Assembly: GCF_020873875.1 (NCBI RefSeq)
Contig: NZ_JAHWGU010000029.1
Location: 47,335 to 111,334, forward strand
DNA: 64,000 bases
Origin: Actinoplanes sp. DH11
GTDB taxonomy: Bacteria > Actinomycetota > Actinomycetes > Mycobacteriales > Micromonosporaceae
Reading direction: 5' to 3'
Positions 1-9,500 of the stretch are shown here, one piece after another. The notes below the pieces were generated by a model. The model made no database searches. It was given only the letters and a program-made list of their open reading frames with translations, and was not told where the DNA came from. The stretch's first letter is position 1; each line of letters begins with the position of its first letter. The translations under genes and the position numbers were made by a program.

Positions 1-2
1 TT

Positions 3-1553
3 CGGGTCGGCGTCCTCCTCGACCGCGGCCACGAGATGATCGCGGCGATGCTGGCGGTGCTGAAAGCGGGCGGCGCGTACGTGCCGATCAACAAGGCGTA
101 CCCGGTCGAGCGCCGGCGGACGATGGCCGTCGAGGCCGAGGTGTCGCTGCTGGTCACGCAGGAGCTGATCGACCTGGCAGCGGCCGGGCCCAGCACGCCC
201 GTCGCCGTGGACGCCGCGGCCGGTTCGCGGTCGCTCGCCTATGTGCTGTTCACCTCGGGCTCCACCGGGCGGCCCAAGGGCGTCATGGTGGAGCACCGGT
301 CGGTGCTGCGCCTGGTCCGCGAGACCGACTACGTGGATCTCGGACCGGACGAGAGGATCGCCCAGGTGGCGGACCCGTCGTTCGACGCGTTCACGTTCGA
401 GGTGTGGGGCGCGCTGCTCAACGGCGGCACCCTGTGCATCATCCCCACTGCCGCCGTGCTCGGCCCCGGCCAGCTCAAACAGGCCCTGGCCCAGCACCGC
501 GTCACGACGATGGTCCTGGCGACGGCCCTGTTCGCCGAGGTGATGGCGGACCGCCCGGACACCTTCACCGGCCTGCGGAACCTGCTGGTCGGCGGCGACG
601 TGCTCAACGTGGCCCACGCCCGCCGGCTGGTCGAGGACCCGGAGCACCGACCGGCCCGCCTGCTGAACGTGTACGGCCCGACGGAGACCACGACCTTTGC
701 GACGTACGCCGTCGTCGAGGCGGTGGACGCCGACGCCAGATCGATCACGATCGGCAGCCCGATCGCCAACACCTCGTGCTACGTGCTCGACGCGGACCGC
801 AAGCCGGTGGCGGCAGGTGAGTCCGGCGAGCTGTTCATCGGTGGCCCGGGAGTGGCCCGGGGGTATATGGGCCAGCCCGAACAGACCCGGGACCGGTTCA
901 CCGCCGACCCGTTCGACGAGGCCGGCGACGCCCGGATGTACCGGACCGGGGACCTGGTCCGCGGCGGCCCGGACGGCATGCTGCAGTACCTGGGACGTAT
1001 CGACGACCAGGTCAAGATCCGGGGGTACCGCGTGGAGCCGGGCGAGGTGGAGGCAGCGCTCAGCTCCCACTCGCAGGTCCAGCAGGTCGCCGTGGTCGCC
1101 GAGCGCTCCGGGGGCGACCGGCGGCTGGTCGCCCATGTCGTCCCCGCGTCGCCGGAGCTGGCGCCGGCCGAGTTGCGCCAGTTCCTGGCCGCCCGGCTTC
1201 CGGAATGGATGGTCCCGGCGCTGTTCGTCCTCTCCGAGCAGCTGCCGCTCACCACCAACGGGAAGATCGACAAGGCGAGGCTCCCGGAGGTGCCGGACCA
1301 ATTCGCGGCGGACACGGCCGCGCAGCCGCGCACCGAGCTGGAGAAGGAGCTGGCGGCGATCACCGCGGAGATGCTCGGGCTGGGGTCGGTCGGGATCACC
1401 GATGACTTCTTCGCGCTCGGGGGGCACTCCCTGCTGGCGATGCGGCTGCTGTCGCGGGTCAACGACCAGTTCGACACCTCTGTGGGGCTCGGCGCATATC
1501 TGGACGAGCCGACGGTCGAACGGTTGGCCGCCGAGGTCTCCGATGGGCGGTGA
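3..1553 (+). CDS. NRPS adenylation-carrier protein, 5' partial
   Basis: This is an amino-acid-activating module of a nonribosomal peptide synthetase. It is cut by the window edge, because the frame is open from base 3 and already reads through adenylation core A2 (LKAGGAYVPI). The following cores are visible: A3 (FTSGSTGRPKG), A5 (VYGPTETT), A7 (YRTGDL), A8 (GRIDDQVKIRGYRVEPGE) and A10 (NGKIDK). A carrier domain follows with GGHSL, whose serine at base 1428 takes phosphopantetheine. By eye the binding-pocket code is roughly D-A-F-V-L-G-V-T-F, with the fourth position uncertain. That would suit a hydrophobic residue, but I do not assign a substrate. The gene ends at the carrier domain, with no thioesterase, and its stop overlaps the start of the condensation gene by 11 bases, so the two are translationally coupled. 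The family call is certain; the product is unknown. Confidence 0.95.
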   Translation, partial: RVGVLLDRGHEMIAAMLAVLKAGGAYVPINKAYPVERRRTMAVEAEVSLLVTQELIDLAAAGPSTPVAVDAAAGSRSLAYVLFTSGSTGRPKGVMVEHRSVLRLVRETDYVDLGPDERIAQVADPSFDAFTFEVWGALLNGGTLCIIPTAAVLGPGQLKQALAQHRVTTMVLATALFAEVMADRPDTFTGLRNLLVGGDVLNVAHARRLVEDPEHRPARLLNVYGPTETTTFATYAVVEAVDADARSITIGSPIANTSCYVLDADRKPVAAGESGELFIGGPGVARGYMGQPEQTRDRFTADPFDEAGDARMYRTGDLVRGGPDGMLQYLGRIDDQVKIRGYRVEPGEVEAALSSHSQVQQVAVVAERSGGDRRLVAHVVPASPELAPAELRQFLAARLPEWMVPALFVLSEQLPLTTNGKIDKARLPEVPDQFAADTAAQPRTELEKELAAITAEMLGLGSVGITDDFFALGGHSLLAMRLLSRVNDQFDTSVGLGAYLDEPTVERLAAEVSDGR

Positions 1554-2859
1554 CCATCCGGTCTCGTACCCCCAGAAGGGCTTGTGGATCCTGGACCGGC
1601 TGCATCCGGGTCGTTCCACCTTTGCCGTTCCCCTGGTCTATCGCATCGACGGCGATCTGGACATTGCCTCCCTGGAGCAGTCGATCGGTGAGGTGGCCGG
1701 CAGGCACGAGGTGCTGCGGACGGTGTACCGCCGCGACGGCCGCACCGTCCGGCAGGTCGTGCGGGACCCGGAGCCGATACGGGTGCCGGTCATCGACGTC
1801 ACCGCCGACCGGAGTCCGGAGGCGGAGGCGGCGCGCCTGGCCGCAGCCGAGGCGCGGCGGCCGTTCGACCTGGGCACCGGTCCGGTTCTGCGGTCGTTGC
1901 TGCTGCGCACGGCCGCGCGCCGGCACTGGCTGTGCCTGACCCTGCATCACATCGCCTGCGACGGGTGGTCGATCCACCTGCTGAACAGCGAGTTGTCCGC
2001 GATCTACCGGTCTCGGGTGACCGGGTCCGCATCGCCGCTGCGGGTCCTGACGGAGCAGTACTCGGACTTCGCCGAGTGGGAGGCCGCCCGTCAGGACAGT
2101 CCGGTCGTGCGGGCCGACCTGGAGTACTGGTGCCGGCGCCTCGCCGATGTCCCGGCGCCGGCGACGATCCCGCCCGACCGTCCCCGCGGTCCCCGCACCG
2201 GGTCCGGCGGGCGGGTGTCCTTCACCGTCGCGAAGCCGGTGGCCGACCGGGTGAGCAGCCTGGCCGCCGAGTGCCGGGCGACGCCGTTCGCGGTGCTGCT
2301 CGCCGCGTACGCGATCCTGATCCACGCCCGCAACGGCGCCCAGGACGTGGTGGTCGGCCTGCCGGTGACCGCGCGGGAACGGGAAGCCCACCACCATCTG
2401 ATCGGCATGTTCGTCAACCCGGTCGCCGTGCGGCTGGCGGTGACGGACGCCAGCTGTTTCCGGGATCTCGTGTGCCGGGCGCGGGAGGAGAGCCGGGCCG
2501 CCATCGCGCACCGCAGCGCGCCGTTCGAGCGGGTGGTCGAGGCGCTGAGTCCGGTGCGACGGCCCGGGATGCATCCGGTCTTCCAACTGGTGCTGTCCTG
2601 TCAGGCGGACGCACCCGCCGGCCTCGAACTGCCGGGTTGCGCGGTGGAGACGACCTTCGGTGAGACGTCGACGGCCAAGGCGGACATGACGCTGGGCCTC
2701 ACCGCGGGAGCCGACGGCTACTCGGGACGGCTGGAATACAGCACCGACCTGTTCGAGGAGTCCACCGCCCGCGCCCTGGCGGCGCAGTTCCAGGATATTC
2801 TCGCCGCCGGGACCGAGCACCCGCTGCACAGCCTGTCTCAGAGCCGGCGGAACTCGTAG
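1543..2859 (+). CDS. Stand-alone NRPS condensation domain protein
   Basis: A 438-residue protein that is essentially one condensation domain. It would form the peptide bond between two carrier-bound intermediates. The catalytic signature HHIACDG lies at residues 135-141, with the second histidine as the expected catalytic base. The N-terminal PQKGLWILDRL matches the first condensation motif, and a late VGLPVTAR..HHHLIGMFVN stretch matches the floor-loop region. The start is the ATG at 1543, inside the end of the adenylation-carrier gene; longer open frame upstream is antisense-like shadow. There is no attached adenylation or carrier domain, so it must act in trans. Its last 22 bases overlap the end of the convergent methyltransferase gene. 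Confidence 0.93.
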   Translation: MGGDHPVSYPQKGLWILDRLHPGRSTFAVPLVYRIDGDLDIASLEQSIGEVAGRHEVLRTVYRRDGRTVRQVVRDPEPIRVPVIDVTADRSPEAEAARLAAAEARRPFDLGTGPVLRSLLLRTAARRHWLCLTLHHIACDGWSIHLLNSELSAIYRSRVTGSASPLRVLTEQYSDFAEWEAARQDSPVVRADLEYWCRRLADVPAPATIPPDRPRGPRTGSGGRVSFTVAKPVADRVSSLAAECRATPFAVLLAAYAILIHARNGAQDVVVGLPVTAREREAHHHLIGMFVNPVAVRLAVTDASCFRDLVCRAREESRAAIAHRSAPFERVVEALSPVRRPGMHPVFQLVLSCQADAPAGLELPGCAVETTFGETSTAKADMTLGLTAGADGYSGRLEYSTDLFEESTARALAAQFQDILAAGTEHPLHSLSQSRRNS

Positions 2860-3542
2860 AGCACGTAGTCGATGTTCATCTCCCCGACGGCTTCCTCGAC
2901 CGTCAGGTGCAGCACTTCACGGCGGTAGGGCGAGCCGGTGAAGCCGCCCAGGGCGGCGACCTCGCGGAGCCGGGCCGGGTTCCCGAGGGTGTCGCTGAAG
3001 CCCAGGAAGACCCGGCCACCGGCGGTCAGGTGCCGGCCCGCCTCGGCGAAGAACCGCTGGTGCATGGCGTAGCCGGCGTCCAGGCCGGCGTACTCGATGC
3101 CGCTCTCGTACCGGAAGTCGGCCGGGGCCTCGACGAACGGTGAGTTCCAGAAGATGATGTCGAACCGGTCGGTCTCGGCCAAGGCGTCGAACAGGTCGCT
3201 GACGAGCACCGTCACCTGCTTGTCCACGCCGTGCCGGGCCGCGTTCAGGTTCGTTGTCGCGACTGCGGCCGGGTTGATGTCGAGGGCGCAGACCCGGGAG
3301 CAGCCGGACTGCACGGCGATGACTGCCGTCACGCCGGCTCCGCAGCCGACCTCGAGGAAGGAGGCGGCCTCGGCGTACGGCAGCCACGCCGTGAACAGCT
3401 TCGTGGCGGGTGCGCTGCCGGGCCACACCTCGGGAAGCAGTGCCCATTCCCGGTCGAAGGCGGTGAAGGTCTCCCGCGGAGGGCCCTCTCTGAAACGGGT
3501 CAGCTCCCGGCGGCTCAGCTCATAGCTCAGGTCGTTGAACAA
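2838..3542 (-). CDS. SAM-dependent methyltransferase (MTS/HemK-like fold)
   Basis: A 234-residue class I methyltransferase. Motif I EVGCGAG at about residues 63-70 binds S-adenosylmethionine, the acidic loop follows at ALDINP, and the catalytic-site motif reads NSPF. NSPF resembles the NPP(Y/F) of enzymes that methylate amide or ring nitrogens, so an N-methyltransferase is plausible, though the substrate cannot be read from sequence. Its ATG at 3542 lies 16 bases inside the end of the upstream adenylation gene, so the two are cotranslated and probably work on the same peptide. Its 3' end overlaps the condensation gene tail to tail. Confidence 0.85.
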   Translation of the reverse strand: MFNDLSYELSRRELTRFREGPPRETFTAFDREWALLPEVWPGSAPATKLFTAWLPYAEAASFLEVGCGAGVTAVIAVQSGCSRVCALDINPAAVATTNLNAARHGVDKQVTVLVSDLFDALAETDRFDIIFWNSPFVEAPADFRYESGIEYAGLDAGYAMHQRFFAEAGRHLTAGGRVFLGFSDTLGNPARLREVAALGGFTGSPYRREVLHLTVEEAVGEMNIDYVLYEFRRL

Positions 3543-5035
3543 GCGTCCTCCTGACGGTACGGGGCTTCGGCGGCGAGCCGGCGAAGCGCGTCGCGGTCGG
3601 CTTTTCCTCGGGAATTCAGCGGCAGCACGTCGAGATGCAGGAAGACGCGGGGAATCGCCGGTACGGGCAGCAGTCCCCGCAGTGCGCCCTGCAACTCGCG
3701 GGACGTCATCGCGGTGCCGGTGTAACCGGCGACCAGTTCGGTGACGCCGTTACGGGTGGTGGTGGCCACGACGGCCTCGCGCACTCCCGGGACCTGCCGC
3801 ACGGCCAGCTCCACCTCGGCCAGCTCGGTCCGGAACCCGCGTACCTTGACCTGGTCGTCGAGCCGGCCGAGGTGCACCAGTTCGCCGGACTCGCGGCGTA
3901 CCCGGTCCCCGGTCCGGAAATAGTGCTCCGGCGCGGGCCGCCCCGGACCGGTGTGCCCCAGGAACCGGTCGCGGTTCTCCGCCTCGTCCAGATAGCCGTC
4001 GAAGCGTTGCGGGCCCCGCACGCAGAGCTCGCCGGTGTCCTCGAGGATCACGTGATCGAGGTCGTCGTGAGGGTAGCCGATGGGCACGGTGCCGTTTCCC
4101 GTCGGTGGCCAGTCCTTCGGGTCTGCCGGCAGCCGGTACTGGGCGCACGCCACGGAGAGCTCCGTGGGTCCGTAGATGTTGTCGATGCGTGATTGCGGTG
4201 CCAGCCGGTGCCAGGCCCGCACCTGGTCGTAGGTCACCTGCTCCCCGCCGAACACGCTGTAGCGCAGCGGGACCGTCGTGGACTCGGGGAACCGGCCGAG
4301 CTGCCGGCTCACCGCGATGACGGACGGCACGGAGAACCAGTGGGTGAGGCGCCGTTGCGTGATGTAGTCCAGTGGGCTGAAAGCCTGGACCGGGCTGGGC
4401 ACCACCAGGACGCCACCGCCGCCCCAGGTGACGAACAGGTCGAAGACCGAGGGGTCGAACGTCAGGTCGAAGCTGTGCGACATCCGGCAGTCCGGGCCGA
4501 CCTCGAACCGGGCGATGTTGCGCTCGATGAACGCCACCACGTTGCGGTGCCGGATCGGGATGCCCTTCGGCCGGCCGGTCGTGCCGGAGGTGAACAGCAC
4601 GTAGGCTTCGCTGTCCGGGACCGCGCGGTACGGCGGCAGGGTTCCGGCCGGTCGCATCGACCGCACCGCGTCGTCGGTCAGGACCACTTCGGCGACGTCG
4701 CGGTGCCGGGCGGTGGCGTCGGCGATCACCAGGTCCAGGCCGGCGGCTACCTGGATCTCACGGTGGCGTCTCGCGGGGTCGGCGACGGATAGGGGCACGA
4801 CGGCGGCGCCGAGCCGCAGGACGGCGAGATAGCCGGCGTACGCGACGAGGCTCCGCGTGGCCAGCAGGCCGACCCGGCGAACGTCGCCGTGGGCCGCCGC
4901 GACGCATTCCGCGACGGCTTCGCAGGCCATCGACAACTCGCGGTAGCTGACGGCGCCGGTGGGAAGCTCGACTGCGATGGCCTCGGGAAGGCGCTCCGCG
5001 GTCGAGGCGAACAACTCGTACAGGCTGGCACTCAA
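3527..5035 (-). CDS. Stand-alone adenylation enzyme (NRPS/DltA-like)
   Basis: An acyl-adenylate-forming enzyme of about 502 residues that activates an amino or similar acid for loading onto a separate carrier protein. Visible cores: FTSGTTGRPKG, SFDLTFDPSVFDLF, NIYGPTEL, YFRTGD, HLGRLDDQVKVRGFR and the C-terminal lysine in NSRGKADRDAL. It has no carrier domain. The approximate pocket code is D-P-F-S-V-G-I-V-A, which I do not match to a known substrate. I chose TTG at 5035 (protein starting LSASLYELF) because the family begins there and the upstream frame is low-complexity Arg/Gly. No strong ribosome site decides it. It is first in a two-gene unit with the methyltransferase. Confidence 0.88.
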   Translation of the reverse strand: MSASLYELFASTAERLPEAIAVELPTGAVSYRELSMACEAVAECVAAAHGDVRRVGLLATRSLVAYAGYLAVLRLGAAVVPLSVADPARRHREIQVAAGLDLVIADATARHRDVAEVVLTDDAVRSMRPAGTLPPYRAVPDSEAYVLFTSGTTGRPKGIPIRHRNVVAFIERNIARFEVGPDCRMSHSFDLTFDPSVFDLFVTWGGGGVLVVPSPVQAFSPLDYITQRRLTHWFSVPSVIAVSRQLGRFPESTTVPLRYSVFGGEQVTYDQVRAWHRLAPQSRIDNIYGPTELSVACAQYRLPADPKDWPPTGNGTVPIGYPHDDLDHVILEDTGELCVRGPQRFDGYLDEAENRDRFLGHTGPGRPAPEHYFRTGDRVRRESGELVHLGRLDDQVKVRGFRTELAEVELAVRQVPGVREAVVATTTRNGVTELVAGYTGTAMTSRELQGALRGLLPVPAIPRVFLHLDVLPLNSRGKADRDALRRLAAEAPYRQEDACSTT

Positions 5036-5194
5036 GACACGCCACCGGTCATGGAACCGACGGTAACAAGCCCTCGATCCCCCCCGACAGAGTACGAAAG
5101 TCGTCAACTGCCCACACCAAGGATGGTGCCCCGGCGGTGTCCTGGATGCGTCCGTCCCCCTCGGCCGAGATCTGCGCCGACCCCGGGCACGGAT

Positions 5195-5226
5195 AAGCCC
5201 GGGCCGCTCTGCCACGGCCCGGGCTT
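5195..5226 (-). terminator. Intrinsic terminator of the DUF808 gene
   Basis: A perfect 12-bp GC-rich stem (AAGCCCGGGCCG and its complement) with an 8-base loop begins 11 bases past the DUF808 stop codon. There is only a short, weak T tract, as is usual in actinomycetes. It separates this gene from the adenylation gene downstream on the same strand. Confidence 0.8.
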
Positions 5227-5236
5227 CTTCCGGTGA

Positions 5237-6433
5237 TCAGTGCTTCGGCGTCCCGGCCTCCGGCTTGTCGCCACCCGTCGCCGGCTCGCTCCCGGTCGTC
5301 GGCCCGGCTGCGGGCCCACTCGCGATCGTCGGCCCGGCCGCGGGCTCGGCCGCGGTCGCCGGGTCGGCCGTAGGCTTGACCGGGGTCACCGTCTCCGGCA
5401 CGGCCAGTGGTGTGGCCTCGGTCGCCGTGCCGCCCGCCGCGTGCCCCTCGGTCGCCGCCGCACCCGCGCCGTGGCCCGCACCCGCGCCGTGGCCCTCCGC
5501 CGCCGTGTCGTGCGACTTGCGACGGTGGAACGTGAAGGTCATGAAGACCACGATCAGCGCACCCACCACCAGGCCGATGATCGCGCTCGCCACCGTGTTG
5601 ACCAGCCAGCCGACCACACCGCCGAGGGCGCCGGTCGCGTCGTGCGCCGCCTCCTCCATGTGGTGCACGAACTCGTAGATCGGGTGGAAGCCCAGCTCGT
5701 CGGTGCCGATCAGCAGGATGTGCCCGCCGACCCAGAGCATCGCGGCGGTACCGATCACGGTGAGCGCGGTCAGCACCTTCGGCATCGCCTTGACCAGGCC
5801 GCGGCCGAACTTGGCGGCGCCCGCACTGTCGCCCTCGGACAGGCGCAGGCCGACGTCGTCCATCTTCACGATCGCGCCGACCGCGCCGTAGACCAGCACC
5901 GTCATCACGACCGCGACGATCGCCAGGATGATCAGGCGGTTCCAGAACGTCTCGTCGGCGACCTCGTTCAGCGAGATCACCATGATCTCGGCGGAGAGGA
6001 TCAGGTCGGTGCGGATCGCGCCGCCGATCAGGGTCTTCTCGTCCGGCGCCGCCTGCTCGCTCTGGTGCGCGTCGTGGTGGGCGATCTTGGCCCACACCTT
6101 CTCGGCGCCCTCGTAGCAGAGGTAAGCGCCACCGATCATCAGCAGCGGCGTCAGCAGCACCGGCAGGAACTCGCTGAGCAGCAGGATGACCGGCAGAATG
6201 ATCAGGAATTTGTTGCGCAGCGAACCCAGGGCGATGCGCTTGACGATGGGCAGCTCGCGCTCGGCGGCGAGCCCGCGGACGTATTGCGGCGTAACGGCGG
6301 CGTCGTCGATGACCACCCCGGCGGCCTTGGCCCCGGCCTTGGCAGCAGCGACGCCGACGTCATCGACGGATGCGGCGGCCGCGCGGGCCAGGACCGCCAC
6401 ATCGTCCAGCAGTGCTGCGAGTCCAGCGCTCAA
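5237..6433 (-). CDS. DUF808 (YedI-like) inner membrane protein
   Basis: A 398-residue integral membrane protein of the DUF808 family, whose biochemical role is unknown. The family pattern is clear: an N-terminal MSAGLAALLDDVAVLARAAA segment, then an amphipathic stretch with KAAGVVIDDAAVTP, then about six hydrophobic segments from residue 85 to 300. The tail after about residue 310 is a low-complexity Ala/Gly/Thr/Pro extension carrying short repeats, which is not part of the conserved domain. The start is TTG at 6433, preceded by GGAGAGGA. It lies 83 bases downstream of the caspase/lipoyl fusion gene on the same strand and may be cotranscribed with it; a hairpin follows it. Confidence 0.9.
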   Translation of the reverse strand: MSAGLAALLDDVAVLARAAAASVDDVGVAAAKAGAKAAGVVIDDAAVTPQYVRGLAAERELPIVKRIALGSLRNKFLIILPVILLLSEFLPVLLTPLLMIGGAYLCYEGAEKVWAKIAHHDAHQSEQAAPDEKTLIGGAIRTDLILSAEIMVISLNEVADETFWNRLIILAIVAVVMTVLVYGAVGAIVKMDDVGLRLSEGDSAGAAKFGRGLVKAMPKVLTALTVIGTAAMLWVGGHILLIGTDELGFHPIYEFVHHMEEAAHDATGALGGVVGWLVNTVASAIIGLVVGALIVVFMTFTFHRRKSHDTAAEGHGAGAGHGAGAAATEGHAAGGTATEATPLAVPETVTPVKPTADPATAAEPAAGPTIASGPAAGPTTGSEPATGGDKPEAGTPKH

Positions 6434-6516
6434 GGAAGGTCCTCTCCAATATCTGCGTGCTTTTCAGGCTCATTCTCGCCCAGGACGCCTACCCACGCAT
6501 GACCACCCTCACACGT

Positions 6517-9500
6517 TCACGCGCCGCCACCCGTGACGATGACAGCCAGTCCCGAACCGATCTCGGCGTGCTCATCCTCCGGCACGAGGATCCTGGTCAG
6601 CACGCCGGCGGCCGGGGACGGCACCTCCGTGTCGACCTTGTCGGTGGAGACCTCCACCAGCGGCTCCTCGAGGTCCACGGTCTCACCGACGCGTTTGAGC
6701 CAGCGCGTCACCGTCCCCTCCAGCACCGACTCCCCCAGCCCCGGCATCAGCACGACGATCTCCTCACCGGGCGAGGCCGGCGACGCATCCGGCGATGCGG
6801 CCTGCGACGCATCCGGCGATGCGGCGAGCAATGCGGCAGACGGTGCGGCAGGCGGTGCGGCAGGCGGTGCGGCAGGCGGTTCCTCGGCCGGTTCGGGCAC
6901 GCCGGGTACGGGCTGGCGCATCTCGACGACCGCGAGCTCGGCGCCGACCGGGGCTGCCTCGTCCTCGGCCACGGTGATTTTGATCAGGACACCGCCAGCC
7001 GGTGCCGGGAGCTCGGTGTCCACCTTGTCGGTGGACACCTCCAGCAGCGGCTCGTCGATCTCGACGGTGTCACCCTCCTGCTTGAGCCAGCGGGTGACCA
7101 CCCCCTCGGTCATCGCCTGACCCAGCTGCGGCATCGTCACGGCAATGGTGAAAGAGGACGACGGCACGGGTACGGGCACCGGCGCCGCAGCCTTGCCCCA
7201 CAGCAGTGGCTGGACCTCGTCCTGGCGCACCTCACCGGCCAGCGCCACGTACCGCCGCGCGAGCGTCTCCGTCCCGGCACCCGCTCGCACGCTCTCCCCC
7301 GCACCCGCACCCGCCGCCGGCACGCTCTCCCCGGGGTCCGCCGGCAGCAGCGCGACCAGGTGCTCGCCGGTGGTCGCCACCAGTTCACCGCCGTCCCCCA
7401 GGAGCAGGCCGCGCACCGGACCGGGCAGCCGCACCGTCCCGTACCGCGCGCCGGTGAGCAGATCCCAGGACCGGATCTCGCCGGCCTCGGTGCCGGTGAC
7501 GAGCAGCGGCACCCCGTCGCGCGCGCCCACGGTCACCGCGCTCACCGGGTCGGGGTGTGGCAGCGTACGGACGATGCCGTGCCCGGACACGAACGCCGCC
7601 TGATGATCGTCGGCGATGAGCCGGCCCGCCCAGTACACCCGGTGGCCGATCAGCAGCGCTTGCACGGGCAGCACCGGCTCGTCCAGCACACCCCAGCGCC
7701 GGCCGCTGCGCAGGTCCAGCAGCACCGGGGCGCCGGCGTCCGGGAGCAGCAGGACCGCCGGCCGCCCGGCGATCTCCACCAGGCTCAGCCCCCGGGTCTG
7801 CCGGCGCGCCAGGATCGGGTCGGCGACCGGGTGGCCGGTGGTCGCGTCGTGCAGGTGCAGCCGGCCGTCCTCGTCCACGGACGCCAGCACCGTCGTGCCG
7901 AAGGCGCTGCCGACGACGACGGCCGCGACCGGGTGCGTGTGCCGCAGCCGGGCCCGGAACCGGACCGCGCCGGTGCGGAAGTCGTACGCCCGGACCGTTC
8001 CTCCCGCCGACCCCACGATCACCGCCCGGCGGCCCTGCCACATGCCGAACCCGACAGCCGTCACCCGGTGGTCGCCGCTCGCGTCACTGACCCGCACCGG
8101 ACGCCACGGCAGCGGGTCCTGGCCGGGCAGGGTGCCGATCCGGGCGGCCAGGTCGTGCCGGCCCGCCCGCACCGCCAGCAGCGCGAACAGGAACCGCCGC
8201 TGTGCCGGGTCGGCGATCCCGGCGGTTTCCCGGTAGGCGGCGCCGATCGTGCGCGCAACAGGTTCCGGCGCGGCGTCGAGGGCGCCGCCCACCACGGCCG
8301 GCTCGGCCGTCATCAGGTAGCCGGGGTCGGTCAGCACCTCCTCGATCCGCTGGGCCTGGTGGGCGTGGTCGGCGGCGTTCCGCAGCAGGTAGGGCGACGC
8401 CACGTCCCAGCGCCGCACCTCGGGTTCCGCCGGTGACGCCAGCGAGGACAGCAGGCGGTCCAGGACGGCGCCGGCGTCCAGGGCCGGCAGCAGGTGATCG
8501 GCGAGTCCCTGGTGGAACAGCCGGTAGAGGGTGGTGCCTTCGGCCGGGTCCGCGCCGTGCCGCAGATAGAACCGGACCGCGTCCAGGGCCTCGAACAGCC
8601 CGCCCCCGCCGCCGGCCACGTACCGCAGAGTCTCCGCCGGCATCCCCTCGCCCTTGGCGTGGGCCAAGGCGTGCAGGACCGCGCGGACGTCGTCGCCGAG
8701 GCCACGGGTACGCAGGTCGAGTTCCAGCAGGCCGGGCAGCGACCGCGGGACCGTGCGGCCGAGGGCTTCGGCCTGCGCGTTGTCGGTGAGCGGTTCGGCC
8801 TGGGTGCTCAGGACGTGCCCGGCGAACAGCCCGGCCACCAGGAAGGCACCCCAGTCCCGGTCCACGTTCTCGGTGAGCCGTTTCGCCACGGTGTGGGCGA
8901 TCGTGTAGGCGGCACCGCCGGAGTGCCCCTGATTCCACCGCCGATCCGTGCGCAGCAGGTCGAACACGTAGGTGGTGAGGTCGTCCTGCAGCTGACGCGG
9001 TCGCACGTCGTCCAGGTCGACCAGACCGGCGCCGGCCGCCTCGATCAGCGGCTGGAACTGCTCCCACGGGCGCATCCCGACCAGCAGCCGCACCGGCCGG
9101 CCCTTGCATCGGGTGCCGTGCAGGGGCAGCAGCAACTCCGTCATGATCCGTTCGCCGTCGATCGCCTCGTCCAGGGCGTCGACGACGATCACCGGCGGGT
9201 TCGGGTAGGCGGCGATCAGGCGTACCAGTTCGGGCGCGCTCATCGCCGCCGCCGGGTCACCGGTGAGCTGGTGCGCGATCGAGGCGACCACCTGCTCCAG
9301 GCCGCGGCGGCGGGCGTGCACGGCCGCGAAGACCTCGTTCTGGTACGGCCACTGGCTGATCTTCTCCCAGATGGCGCTCGTCGCCGCCCGCAGCTTCGGG
9401 TGCGCGGCGCAGACCAGCACCCCGATCAGCGCCGACTTGCCGGCACCGGGGCTGCCGGTCACCACCCGCAACCCCACCTCGTCCTGCAGGTTCACCCACG

